Shown: positions 1-6,907 of the stretch, piece by piece
Numbering within the stretch: position 1 is the first letter of the stretch
Layout of the letters: the number at the start of each line of letters is the position of its first letter
Source of the DNA: JBOGGX01 sp050744245
Lineage (GTDB): Bacteria > Actinomycetota > Acidimicrobiia > Acidimicrobiales > JBOGGX01
Assembly: GCA_050744245.1 (NCBI GenBank)
Contig: JBOGGX010000261.1
Location: 1 to 14,859 of the forward strand
DNA: 14,859 nt
Direction: 5' to 3'
The notes under the pieces: generated by a model
What the model saw: only the letters and a program-made list of their open reading frames with translations
The model's database searches: none
What the model was told of the DNA's origin: nothing
Made by a program: the position numbers and the translations under genes

Positions 1-180
1 CTAGGACTTCTCTGTCGCGGTGGCGTTGAACTTTTCGGCAAGTTTGATGAGCGCGAGTATGGCTACTGAGAAGGATCTCCGTACCACCCCACCTGGACTT
101 ACGACCTCACGGCGCCAGGACCGGCGAATGGTCAGCCTTCTGCGAGAAGATCGCAGTCGTTCCTGTGCTCGACTCGCGCG
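1..180. other. lower-GC edge region without an assignable gene
   Basis: My hand count gives about 59% G+C over these 180 bases and about 52% over the first 60, clearly below the flanking coding DNA. Two short readings look faintly protein-like. On the plus strand the frame starting at base 1 is open to a TGA at 67-69 and ends in GKFDEREYGY. On the minus strand a frame ends at the TAG at 1-3 with the tail LIKLAEKFNATATEKS. They overlap, so at most one is real, and neither has a recognisable domain or start signal. A weak 6-bp hairpin (CTGCGA/TCGCAG) lies at 140-156. This could be the tail of a gene from outside the window, a decayed remnant or simple intergenic DNA. Confidence 0.3.
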
Positions 181-185
181 CCCGA

Positions 186-204
186 GGGCGGGCTTTGCCC
201 GCCC
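186..204 (-). terminator. GC hairpin downstream of the Mrp operon (second of two)
   Basis: A perfect 8-bp inverted repeat, GGGCGGGC and GCCCGCCC, is separated by only 3 bases. It lies about 65 nt past the mrpG stop codon in the direction of minus-strand transcription. Neither side has a run of T, so it is not a classical intrinsic terminator. Strong GC stems without a U-tract are common at actinobacterial gene ends and may stop transcription or protect the 3' end. It would also be formed by plus-strand transcripts. Confidence 0.45.
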
Positions 205-242
205 GACAACCTCACCGCAACGGCGGTCGCGCCGGGGGAGGC

Positions 243-268
243 CGGGAGGGGGGCCTGCCCCCCTCCCG
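243..268 (-). terminator. 11-bp GC hairpin directly after mrpG stop
   Basis: CGGGAGGGGGG at 243-253 pairs perfectly with CCCCCCTCCCG at 258-268 around a 4-base loop. The stem touches the mrpG TAG stop codon (269-271 on the plus strand) with no gap. No U-rich tail follows. Its strength and its place at the end of a seven-gene operon make it the best terminator candidate in the window. A role in 3'-end stabilisation is the alternative. Confidence 0.55.
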
Positions 269-595
269 CTAAGTGTCCTGAGGTTCGACCTCCGCGAGCT
301 CGTCGACGGTGTCGACGCGGTGCGGGATGCCCACGGCCCGGTAGACCGCACCGTTCATCAGGTTGGCGCCGACCGGCATGGTGATGATCTGGAGGATCCC
401 GGCCAGCACCAGGTTGGTGACGTCATTGGGGTCGTCGAGCTCGATGGCGGCGCCGGTCAGGACCAGCACCAGGCCGAGCGTCGACGCCTTGGTCAGGGCG
501 TGGCTGCGCTCGAACACGTCGCCGAACCGCACGACCCCGGTGGCCGACAGCAGCGTGAGCACGGCCCCGACGAGGGCGATCGCCTCGGGGATCAC
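269..595 (-). CDS. mrpG: Mrp/Mnh Na+/H+ antiporter subunit G
   Basis: This 108-residue small membrane subunit belongs to the MnhG/MrpG family (PhaG-like), which usually has 100-130 residues. It has three hydrophobic segments, roughly residues 3-20, 38-53 and 61-80. The family signature RFGDVFERSHALTKASTLG lies at about 23-41, and the TM3 proline is in the ITMPVGAN stretch (P74), where the family has a conserved proline. It acts inside the hetero-oligomeric Mrp complex, where all seven subunits are needed for Na+/H+ exchange. The start is GTG at 595. It is preceded by AGGTGA, here duplicated by a 9-bp tandem repeat. It is the only Mrp gene that does not overlap its upstream neighbour (22-nt gap), and it is the last gene of the operon. 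Family assignment is secure; the exact start is fairly secure. Confidence 0.93.
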   Translation of the reverse strand: MIPEAIALVGAVLTLLSATGVVRFGDVFERSHALTKASTLGLVLVLTGAAIELDDPNDVTNLVLAGILQIITMPVGANLMNGAVYRAVGIPHRVDTVDELAEVEPQDT

Positions 596-599
596 GGGA

Positions 600-622
600 T
601 CACCTGGGTCACCTGGGTCACC
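600..622. repeat. 9-bp tandem repeat between mrpF and mrpG
   Basis: TCACCTGGG occurs twice in a row, plus a partial third copy, over the mrpF stop codon and the short mrpF-mrpG gap. On the minus strand each unit carries AGGTGA, so the mrpG start (GTG at 595) has two Shine-Dalgarno-like sequences, ending 4 and 13 nt upstream of it. Copy-number change by slippage would move the ribosome-binding site without shifting a reading frame inside a gene. Confidence 0.7.
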
Positions 623-869
623 GACCCTCGCCCTCGATGAACCGGGCCACCACCGCCGTGCCGATGAACCCGACGAGGGTCACCACCACGGCCACCGGGG
701 TGAACGCGCCGATGCCGGTCTGCATGGCCCGCAGGGCGATGGCGCTCACCCCGACGATCAACAGGCCGTCGAGGGCCATCATGCGGTCGGCGAGCGACGG
801 GCCCCGCAGCAGGCGGTAGCCGAACCCGAGGGCGGCCAGACCGACGGCGACAAAGGCGGCGGCGATCAT
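618..869 (-). CDS. mrpF: Mrp/Mnh Na+/H+ antiporter subunit F
   Basis: This 83-residue subunit matches the usual MnhF/MrpF length (80-95). It has three hydrophobic segments (about 1-18, 34-51, 56-77). The family motif GPSLADRMMALD lies at residues 23-34; its two aspartates (D28, D34) are characteristic of the family and sit at the edge of the second membrane segment. The start is ATG at 869, overlapping the mrpE stop as ATGA. A good Shine-Dalgarno (GAGG about 6 nt upstream, within mrpE) supports it. It works only as part of the seven-subunit Mrp complex in the cytoplasmic membrane. The reading frame is also open further upstream, inside mrpE, but family length and the ATGA overlap fix this start. 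Confidence 0.93.
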   Translation of the reverse strand: MIAAAFVAVGLAALGFGYRLLRGPSLADRMMALDGLLIVGVSAIALRAMQTGIGAFTPVAVVVTLVGFIGTAVVARFIEGEGR

Positions 870-1384
870 CGTTCGCCTCGGCTGCCGGGGTCGGCCGCCG
901 CGTTCGGCTCGGTGCCGAGGGCGGCGACGGTCAGGTCGCGCAGTCGCCAGAGCTGGCGGCGCACCTCCTCGACCGAACCCAGGTGGAGGACGTGGACGTA
1001 GATGACGGCGGGGTCTCTCGTGACCTCCACCGGGATCGAGCCCGGCGCCAGCGCCATGAAGTTCGCCATCAGTGTCAGCAGCTCGTCCGAGCAGCCGGTC
1101 AGCGGCACCGCGACCACACCGGTCGAGATCCGCGAGCGCGGGGCGAGCACCTCGCGGAGGAGGACGAGGTTCGACACGACGAGCTGGCGCAGCAGGTAGG
1201 CGCCGAGCAGAACCAGCGCCAGCGGTCGCAGCACCGGCAGGTGGGTCGGGCGCCGGAGGTCGGGCAGGACGGCGATGAGCACGAGCGCCACGACCAACCC
1301 GCTGATGACGTTGGCCGCCGAGAGCCGGCCCCACAGCAGCACCCAGATCGAGGTGAGGATGACGAGCAGTCCGACCGAGCTCAC
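866..1384 (-). CDS. mrpE: Mrp/Mnh Na+/H+ antiporter subunit E
   Basis: This 172-residue protein belongs to the MnhE/MrpE family (usually 155-170). Hydrophobic segments occupy about residues 4-40 (two helices) and 51-70, followed by a cytoplasmic domain with the typical RISTGVVAVPL and DPAVIYVHVL stretches. The usual LTPGT-like motif reads LAPGS here (residues 112-116), so its first threonine is alanine at 113. The start is GTG at 1384, inside a GTGA overlap with the mrpD stop. No strong Shine-Dalgarno is seen, which fits translational coupling. The stop overlaps mrpF by 4 nt. MrpE is thought to help assemble or stabilise the Mrp complex. A much longer frame opens upstream but only shadows mrpD, so it was ignored. 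Confidence 0.93.
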   Translation of the reverse strand: MSSVGLLVILTSIWVLLWGRLSAANVISGLVVALVLIAVLPDLRRPTHLPVLRPLALVLLGAYLLRQLVVSNLVLLREVLAPRSRISTGVVAVPLTGCSDELLTLMANFMALAPGSIPVEVTRDPAVIYVHVLHLGSVEEVRRQLWRLRDLTVAALGTEPNAAADPGSRGER

Positions 1385-2874
1385 GGGTGGAGCACCGCCC
1401 TGATGTAGCCGGCCGGGTCGAGCAGGTCGGCTGCGGCCCGGTCGCTGAGGGCGAGCAGCGGGCCGGCCGCCACCCCGATCGCCACGGTGAGCACAACCAG
1501 CGCGACGGTCGGCAGCACCATGAGGGCGGGTCCGCCGAGCCGGCCGGCGGGGGCCGGCGCCGGCTCCACCGGTTCGGCGGCCGGGGCCCAGAACACCGAG
1601 TTCCAGATCTTCATCATCGAGAGCAGGGTCAGGACGCTGACGACGAGGGCAACGGCCATGATGCCGTACCGTGACCCGGCGGCGGCCGCGTCGACGAGCG
1701 CGAACTTGGGCACGAACCCCGAAAGCGGCGGAAACCCGACCAGCGACAGCGCGGGCACCAGGAACAGCACGGCGAGGACCGGCGCGGTGCTCACCATTCC
1801 CCCCAGGCGGCTCAGCCGGCTCGACCCGCCGGTGTGCTCGATCAGGCCCCCGGTGAGGAACAACGCGGTCTTGGCCACCATGTGATGGATCATGTAGAGC
1901 ACGGCCGCGGCCAACCCGGTCACGGTGAACAGGGCCAGGCCCATGACCATGTAGCCGATGTGGCTGATGATCTGGAACGAGAGGATCCGTTTGACGTCGC
2001 CCTGGGCGATGGCCCCGAGCACACCGACGACCATGGTGGCGCCGGCCAGGACCAGCAGCAGGGTCACCGGCCGGGTGTCGGCCGGAAAAAGCAGGGTCTG
2101 GGTGCGGATGATGGCGTACACCCCGACCTTGGTGAGCAGCCCGGCGAAGATGGCGGTCACGGGCGACGGCGCCGTCGGATAGCTGTCGGGGAGCCAGAAG
2201 AACAGCGGGAAGACGGCGGCCTTGATCCCGAACACGATGAGGAGCAACACGGCCAGCCCGCTGCGCACGCCGGCCGGCAGGTCGGGGATCCTGGTGGCCA
2301 GGTCGGCCAGGTTGACCGTGCCGGTGGCCGAATAGGTGAAGGCCAGGGCGGCCAGGAAGAGCCCGGAGGCGATCAGGCTGATCACCACGTAGGTCATCCC
2401 CGACCGCACCTGCTCGAGCCGACCGCCCAGGGTGATGAGGACGTAGCTGGCGGTCAGCATCACCTCGATCGAGACGAAGAGGTTGAACAGGTCGCCGGTG
2501 AGGAACGATGCGTTCACGCCGGCCGCCAGGATGAGATACACGGACTGGAACCCGACGTGGTGCCGTTCGGCGCCGGGCTGCCCGATGGCGTAGACGAGCA
2601 CCGACACGAGCATGAGCGAGGCGATCACGAGCATGATCGCCGAGAAGCGGTCGGCGACGAGCGAGATCCCCAGCGGCGCCGGCCACCCGCCGGCGTCGAC
2701 CGCGGCCGTGCCGTCCCGATCGATACGCAGCAGCAGGGTCAGCGACAGGCCGGCGACGATCGACAGCACGCTGATGCCGATCACCCGCTGCGCCCGCCGC
2801 CACCGACCCACCAGGATCGACAGCGCGGCGCCGATGAGCGGCAGCCCGATCGGCAGCGACAGGAGCACGTTCAT
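1381..2874 (-). CDS. mrpD: Mrp/Mnh Na+/H+ antiporter subunit D (proton-channel subunit)
   Basis: This 497-residue polytopic membrane protein is of normal length for MrpD. It belongs to the family shared with NuoL, NuoM and NuoN of respiratory complex I. Expected ion-path residues are present: E137 in LFVSIEVML, K218 in FGIKAAVFP, K249 in LLTKVGVYA, and a lysine near 335 in HHMVAKTALF. In the Bacillus MrpD family, the equivalent glutamate and lysines are required for antiport. The ATG start overlaps the mrpC stop (ATGA), with GAGG about 14 nt upstream; the GTGA at its end leads into mrpE. The protein is mostly hydrophobic (about 14 helices expected), with short loops except for a C-terminal proline/alanine-rich segment near 430-445. 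Function is proton translocation within the Mrp complex. Confidence 0.96.
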   Translation of the reverse strand: MNVLLSLPIGLPLIGAALSILVGRWRRAQRVIGISVLSIVAGLSLTLLLRIDRDGTAAVDAGGWPAPLGISLVADRFSAIMLVIASLMLVSVLVYAIGQPGAERHHVGFQSVYLILAAGVNASFLTGDLFNLFVSIEVMLTASYVLITLGGRLEQVRSGMTYVVISLIASGLFLAALAFTYSATGTVNLADLATRIPDLPAGVRSGLAVLLLIVFGIKAAVFPLFFWLPDSYPTAPSPVTAIFAGLLTKVGVYAIIRTQTLLFPADTRPVTLLLVLAGATMVVGVLGAIAQGDVKRILSFQIISHIGYMVMGLALFTVTGLAAAVLYMIHHMVAKTALFLTGGLIEHTGGSSRLSRLGGMVSTAPVLAVLFLVPALSLVGFPPLSGFVPKFALVDAAAAGSRYGIMAVALVVSVLTLLSMMKIWNSVFWAPAAEPVEPAPAPAGRLGGPALMVLPTVALVVLTVAIGVAAGPLLALSDRAAADLLDPAGYIRAVLHP

Positions 2875-3299
2875 CTCGCCAGCACCTCGTCCTCGTCGGC
2901 GTCGGAGTCGAGCGCCGGGCTCGGCGCGGCATCGGCCAGCTCGGCGTCGTTGGCGCCCTCGCTGGCGATGAAGCGATCCTCGACGTCGTCGGTGACCTCG
3001 TCGTCGTCGGTGAGCTGCCAGCTCCGGTAGGCCAGGGCCAGCAACAGCGCGGTCACGCCGAAGCTGATGACGACGGCGGTCAGGGCCAGCGCCTGGGGCA
3101 GCGGATCGGCGAGCTCGTCGGCGTCGCCCAGCCCGATCAGCGGGGGCAGCCCGGCGTGGCCGGAGGTGATGAGGAGCACGTTGGCGCCGTGGCTGAACAG
3201 GCCGACACCGATGATGATCCTGCTCAGCTTGCGCTGGAGGATCAGGTAGGTCCCGATGCCGAACAGAGCCGCGGCGGTCGCGGCCAGCAGCACGCTCAT
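2871..3299 (-). CDS. mrpC: Mrp/Mnh Na+/H+ antiporter subunit C with acidic C-terminal tail
   Basis: Residues 1-95 form a complete MrpC/MnhC domain (NuoK-like, three helices at about 1-20, 29-46 and 68-92). It has the family hallmark DPLPQALALTAVVISFG (residues 65-81), including the conserved threonine T74. The ATG start overlaps the mrpB stop by 4 nt and has AGAGGAG about 9 nt upstream. The protein is 142 residues, against roughly 110-115 for Bacillus homologues. The extra 45 residues (98-142) are strongly acidic, with about 18 Asp/Glu and only two Arg, and look disordered. Longer acidic MrpC tails occur in some actinobacteria, so the tail is probably lineage-specific. Its role is unknown; it could contact positively charged partners or gate cation access at the membrane surface. 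Confidence 0.95.
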   Translation of the reverse strand: MSVLLAATAAALFGIGTYLILQRKLSRIIIGVGLFSHGANVLLITSGHAGLPPLIGLGDADELADPLPQALALTAVVISFGVTALLLALAYRSWQLTDDDEVTDDVEDRFIASEGANDAELADAAPSPALDSDADEDEVLAR

Positions 3300-3736
3300 C
3301 GCCCCGACTCCTCTGGTTCGGGATCGTCGCCGAACGACTCGAACACCATCAGCACGAGGCCGAGCACGACGAGGTAGACGCCGACGTCGAAGACGAGCGA
3401 CGACGACACCTTCACCAGGCCGAGCCCGGGCATGTCGACCTCGGCCTTGACCGACTCGAGGACGGCGCCGCCGCCGACCAGCGGCGCCAGCGCGGTCAGG
3501 CCGGCCAGGAGCAGCCCGGCGCCCAGCACCGTCCAGGGCTTCGCCCTCGACAGGCGGCGAACCTCGTCGACCCCACCGGCGACGTAGCGCAACGTGATCG
3601 CGGCGCCGGCCACGATGCCACCGACGAACCCGCCGCCGGGCTGGTTGTGCCCGGCTGTCAGGAGGTAGAGCGAGCCGACGATCAGGGCGGGGAAGATCAG
3701 CCGGACCGAGACGTCGACGACCACGGCCCGCTTCAT
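3296..3736 (-). CDS. mrpB: Mrp/Mnh Na+/H+ antiporter subunit B
   Basis: This 146-residue protein is a typical separate MrpB (MnhB domain, usually 140-145). It has four hydrophobic segments. The near-invariant GHNQPGGGFVGG stretch at residues 29-40 contains the phenylalanine and proline conserved across the family. Start ATG at 3736 overlaps the mrpA stop by 4 nt and has an almost ideal Shine-Dalgarno (AGGAGG about 8 nt upstream), so expression may exceed that expected from coupling alone. Its stop overlaps mrpC. MrpA and MrpB being separate proteins makes this a seven-gene (group 1) operon rather than the six-gene form with an A-B fusion. Confidence 0.95.
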   Translation of the reverse strand: MKRAVVVDVSVRLIFPALIVGSLYLLTAGHNQPGGGFVGGIVAGAAITLRYVAGGVDEVRRLSRAKPWTVLGAGLLLAGLTALAPLVGGGAVLESVKAEVDMPGLGLVKVSSSLVFDVGVYLVVLGLVLMVFESFGDDPEPEESGR

Positions 3737-6048
3737 CGGCCCGCCTCCTGAACCGGTGGGCGGCGCCGGCCCGCTCGGGCCAGGGCGACCGCGCCGATGG
3801 CCGCCGCCGACAGGACCGTGATCTCGCCCAGCGTGTCGATCCCCCGGAAGTCGACCAGGATCACGTTGACCACGTTGGCGCCGCCGCCGTCAGGCAACGC
3901 CCGGTCGGTCATCTCGTCCGAGACCGGGTCGGCCGGCCGGCTTTCACCGGCGATGATGGCGAAGGCGAACACGACGGCGGCCACGGCTCCGGCCACGACG
4001 ACGCGGACGGCGCGCCGCGGCGGGGCCAACTCGTGCTCGAACTCGCCGGGGAGGCGGCGCAGGACCAGGACGAAGAGCACCGTGGTGAGGGTCTCGATCG
4101 CCACCTGGGTCAGGGCCAGATCGGGCGCGCCCTGGACGACGAAGAGCCCGGCCATGGCGTACCCGGTGGCCCCGAGGAACAGCGCGGCGGAGAAGCGACG
4201 GGTGGCCCGGGCCGCGGCCACGGCGAGCACGACGAGCGCGATGGCGACCGGGACCTGACCGGGAGCGCCGACCGTGTCGGGCCAACCCGGCCAGCGACCG
4301 CCGCCGACGAGGGCGCCCGAGGTGAGCACGGCCATCGTGGTCAGGATGACGCCGCAGTAGATGGGCAGCGAACCGGGCTGGACGACGGCGGTGACCCGGT
4401 CGGCCAGACGGTTCAGCCCCCGCAGGATCGAGAGGAAGGCGGCGTCGGCCGCCGGCAGGCGATCGCCGATGGCCAGGATGGAACGGACCCGATCCGTCAG
4501 CGCAAACAGGGCGACGCCGGCCACCAGGACCAGGGCCGAAAGCCAGAGCGCGGTGGTCAACCCGTGCCACAACGCCAGACGGACATCGCCCGCGCCGCGA
4601 TAGAGCGAGCCCAAGGCTGCGCCGATCAGCCCGTCCGCCAGCGCCGGCACCACCCCGAGCACGAGCGTCGCGGCGGCCAGCACCGCCGGCGGCCCGACCA
4701 GCCGCGCCGCCACCCCCCAGGTTCTGGGGGCGACCGATGCCGGGCGGTCGGCGGGGCGGGGCCCGACCACGGCTCGGGCGAAACGCAGGCTGTAGGCCAC
4801 GGTGAGGATCGATCCGACGACCTCGCCGACCAGCACCAGCCCGGCGAGTGCGTAGCCACCCGCCTCGGGCGCGGCGAGCGCCTCCTCCTTGGCGACGAAA
4901 CCGAACACCAGGGGAACCCCGGCCATCGATGCCGCGCTGACCACGGTGACCGCCTTCACCAGACCCCAGCCATCGCCCAGGACCGGGAGCCGGCGGACAT
5001 CCCGGGTGCCGGTGTCGTGGTCGAGGATCCCCACCACCATGAACAGCGCGGCCTTGAACAGCCCGTGGGCCAAGACCAGGACGCACCCGGCCAACGCCGA
5101 GGCCTGCGTCCCCAGCCCGAACAGCAGGACCATGAAGCCGAGCTGGCTGACCGTGCCGTACGCGAGCAGGAGCTTGAGGTCGTGCTGGCGCATGGCCCGC
5201 AGGCCGCCGGCCACCATGGTGACGAGGCCGACCACGGCGAGCGTCGGTCGCCACAGGTCGACCACGGCGAACGCCGGGGCGAACCGGCCGACGAGGAACA
5301 CACCGGCCTTCACCATGGTGGCCGAGTGGAGGTAGGTGCTGACCGGCGTCGAGGCCACCATGGCCCCGGGCAGCCAGGCGTGGAATGGGTACTGCGCCGA
5401 CTTGGTGAGGGCGCCGACAATCACCAGCACGATCGCAACCGTCACCATCGGCCCGCTCGGCGGCGCGGCCAGCAGGTCGCTGATCCGGAACGTGCCGGCC
5501 GCCTGGCCGAGCAACACGAAGCCACCGAGCATCGCCAGCCCGCCGGTGCTCGTCACCAGCAGCGCCTGGAGCGCGGCCGCCCGGGCCCGGCGATCCTCGT
5601 GATCGTTGCCGATCAGGAGGTAGGAGGTGATCGAGGTGAGCTCCCAGAAGCCGTAGAGCACGAGCAGGTCGTCGGCCAGCACGAGGCCGAGCATCGATCC
5701 GGCGAACAGCGTGAGCAGCCCGGCCAGCCGGCCGACGCCGACACCATCGGCCGGGAGGTAGCGACTGGCGTAGACGTAGACGAGGACGCCGATCCCGGTG
5801 ACGAGGGCGGCGAAGAGCGCGGCGTAGCCGTCGAGCCGGAAGTCGAGGCCGATGCCGAGGCTCGGCAGCCAGGAGAACCGCTCGACCACGGGCCGGCCGT
5901 CGACCACCCCGCCGAGCTCGAGGGCCAGCCACAGGGCCGCCGCGGCCGGGGCCACGGCGCACACCGCGAGGGCCCGGCGCCCGAGCCGGCGTCCGAACGC
6001 GAGCGCGCCGCACCCGACGACAACGTGGAGCAGGAGCAGCCAGATCAT
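3733..6048 (-). CDS. mrpA: Mrp/Mnh Na+/H+ antiporter subunit A
   Basis: This 771-residue protein is full length for MrpA. The N-terminal two-thirds is a NuoL-like proton-antiporter domain with E136 (YGFWELTSITSYL), K216 (LTKSAQYPFHAWLP), K247 (HSATMVKAG) and K332 (HGLFKAALF), the residues expected along the proton path. The C-terminal third is the MrpA-specific DUF4040/MrpB-like part: GAPDLALTQVAIE at 640-652 with the conserved E652, and DFRGIDTLGEI with E742. These residues are linked to Na+ handling in Bacillus MrpA. Start is ATG at 6048, 13 nt after the anti-sigma stop. The bases before it are pyrimidine-rich with no Shine-Dalgarno, so translation may depend on ribosomes arriving from the upstream gene. 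This is the largest subunit of the membrane antiporter. Confidence 0.96.
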   Translation of the reverse strand: MIWLLLLHVVVGCGALAFGRRLGRRALAVCAVAPAAAALWLALELGGVVDGRPVVERFSWLPSLGIGLDFRLDGYAALFAALVTGIGVLVYVYASRYLPADGVGVGRLAGLLTLFAGSMLGLVLADDLLVLYGFWELTSITSYLLIGNDHEDRRARAAALQALLVTSTGGLAMLGGFVLLGQAAGTFRISDLLAAPPSGPMVTVAIVLVIVGALTKSAQYPFHAWLPGAMVASTPVSTYLHSATMVKAGVFLVGRFAPAFAVVDLWRPTLAVVGLVTMVAGGLRAMRQHDLKLLLAYGTVSQLGFMVLLFGLGTQASALAGCVLVLAHGLFKAALFMVVGILDHDTGTRDVRRLPVLGDGWGLVKAVTVVSAASMAGVPLVFGFVAKEEALAAPEAGGYALAGLVLVGEVVGSILTVAYSLRFARAVVGPRPADRPASVAPRTWGVAARLVGPPAVLAAATLVLGVVPALADGLIGAALGSLYRGAGDVRLALWHGLTTALWLSALVLVAGVALFALTDRVRSILAIGDRLPAADAAFLSILRGLNRLADRVTAVVQPGSLPIYCGVILTTMAVLTSGALVGGGRWPGWPDTVGAPGQVPVAIALVVLAVAAARATRRFSAALFLGATGYAMAGLFVVQGAPDLALTQVAIETLTTVLFVLVLRRLPGEFEHELAPPRRAVRVVVAGAVAAVVFAFAIIAGESRPADPVSDEMTDRALPDGGGANVVNVILVDFRGIDTLGEITVLSAAAIGAVALARAGRRRPPVQEAGR

Positions 6049-6061
6049 GGCGCGAGGGAGG

Positions 6062-6313
6062 TCAGCCCTCGCGCCACCGCTGATAGAGGCGGACGAGCTC
6101 GTCCTGGACTTCCGGCGTCAGCGTCTCCGGTTCGACCTGGCCGAGCGTGTCGATGGTCCGGCGGAGCTGGTCGAGGTACGTCGAACAGTGCTCGCAGGCG
6201 GCCAGATGGGCCTCGAGCCTCGCCGTGTCGCGCCGCGACAACGCACCCTCCAGATAGTCGGTCAACAGCTCGACGGCCTGGCGACAGACGAGCGATCGGT
6301 GGCGGCCGAACAC
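6062..6313 (-). CDS. soluble zinc-finger anti-sigma factor (zf-HC2/ZAS type)
   Basis: This 83-residue protein has the putative zinc-finger anti-sigma signature: C10, then H36-x3-C40-x2-C43 within the HLAACEHC stretch, and a YLEGALS helix start between. Such domains bind and hold ECF sigma factors; some, like RsrA, release them on thiol oxidation. No membrane segment or signal peptide is present, so it should be cytosolic and could sense redox or metal status directly rather than an envelope signal. The C-terminal half (45-83) is a charged helical region that could hold the sigma factor. The start is GTG at 6313, 3 nt after the sigma stop, with GAGG about 9 nt upstream inside the sigma gene. 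Gene order (sigma then anti-sigma) supports the pairing; the inducing signal is not visible. Confidence 0.88.
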   Translation of the reverse strand: MFGRHRSLVCRQAVELLTDYLEGALSRRDTARLEAHLAACEHCSTYLDQLRRTIDTLGQVEPETLTPEVQDELVRLYQRWREG

Positions 6314-6316
6314 GAC

Positions 6317-6907
6317 TCAGACCTCGCGCTCCCGCTCGATGCGGGCCCGAATGCGGGATCGACCCCGATGGAGCAGCACCCGCTGATTGGCGTCAGTGAT
6401 CCCGAGCACGCGGCACACCTCGGCAGAGGGTATGTCCTCGACGTCGCGCAGCAGAACGACCTGGCGCTGCGTCGTCGGGAGGTCGTCGAGGAAACCGGCG
6501 ACGCGCCCGGCGACCTCGTGGGCCACCATGCGATCGACGGCATCGTCCTCCCAGGGCACCGGAGGACGGGACCAGGCGCCGTCGGCGCCGAACCGCTCCG
6601 GGGGCACGGTCGCCTCGCCCACCGACTCCGACGGTACCTCCCGGCGCTCCTTGACCCCGGTGGTCCTGGCCCGGTTGACCAGGATCCTGAACAGCCACGT
6701 CTTGAACGACGATCGTCCCTCGAACCGGTCGATCCCTCTGACCACGGCCAACCAGGTGTCCTGCGCCACCTCCTCGGCCACGGCCCGGTTGGGCACGAAC
6801 GAGGAGGCCAGCCTGACCAGTTGGGGGTGGTAGCGGTCGACGAGCGAGACGAAGGCCGACTCGTCGCCGGCCCGAAGCCGATGCACCAGTTCGACCTCGT
6901 CACCCAC
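6317..6907 (-). CDS. ECF-family RNA polymerase sigma factor
   Basis: This 196-residue sigma-70 family protein has only regions 2 and 4. Region 2 spans about 4-85, including AEEVAQDTWLAVVRGIDRFEG (core binding/-10 recognition) and FKTWLFRILVNRAR. Region 4 spans about 135-190, with LPTTQRQVVLLRDVEDIPSAEV and the helix-turn-helix stretch VCRVLGITDANQRVLLHRGR. The linker (about 86-130) is acidic and proline-rich. The frame is open far upstream but runs into the divergent hydrolase. GTG at 6907 was chosen because it sits four residues before the first conserved region-2 position and leaves a 72-nt gap. No good Shine-Dalgarno precedes it, so a leaderless transcript is possible. It directs RNA polymerase to an unknown regulon and is presumably held by the adjacent anti-sigma factor. 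Confidence 0.92.
   Translation of the reverse strand: MGDEVELVHRLRAGDESAFVSLVDRYHPQLVRLASSFVPNRAVAEEVAQDTWLAVVRGIDRFEGRSSFKTWLFRILVNRARTTGVKERREVPSESVGEATVPPERFGADGAWSRPPVPWEDDAVDRMVAHEVAGRVAGFLDDLPTTQRQVVLLRDVEDIPSAEVCRVLGITDANQRVLLHRGRSRIRARIEREREV

Noticed and set aside
866..2932. 688-codon minus-strand frame covering mrpD and mrpE
   Set aside because: Only its last 172 codons are real (mrpE). The upstream part is an Arg-rich out-of-frame reading of mrpD.
4033..6399. 788-codon open frame on the plus strand opposite mrpA and the anti-sigma gene
   Set aside because: It is the antisense shadow of mrpA. The translation is low-complexity and hydrophilic, and the opposite strand carries conserved membrane motifs.
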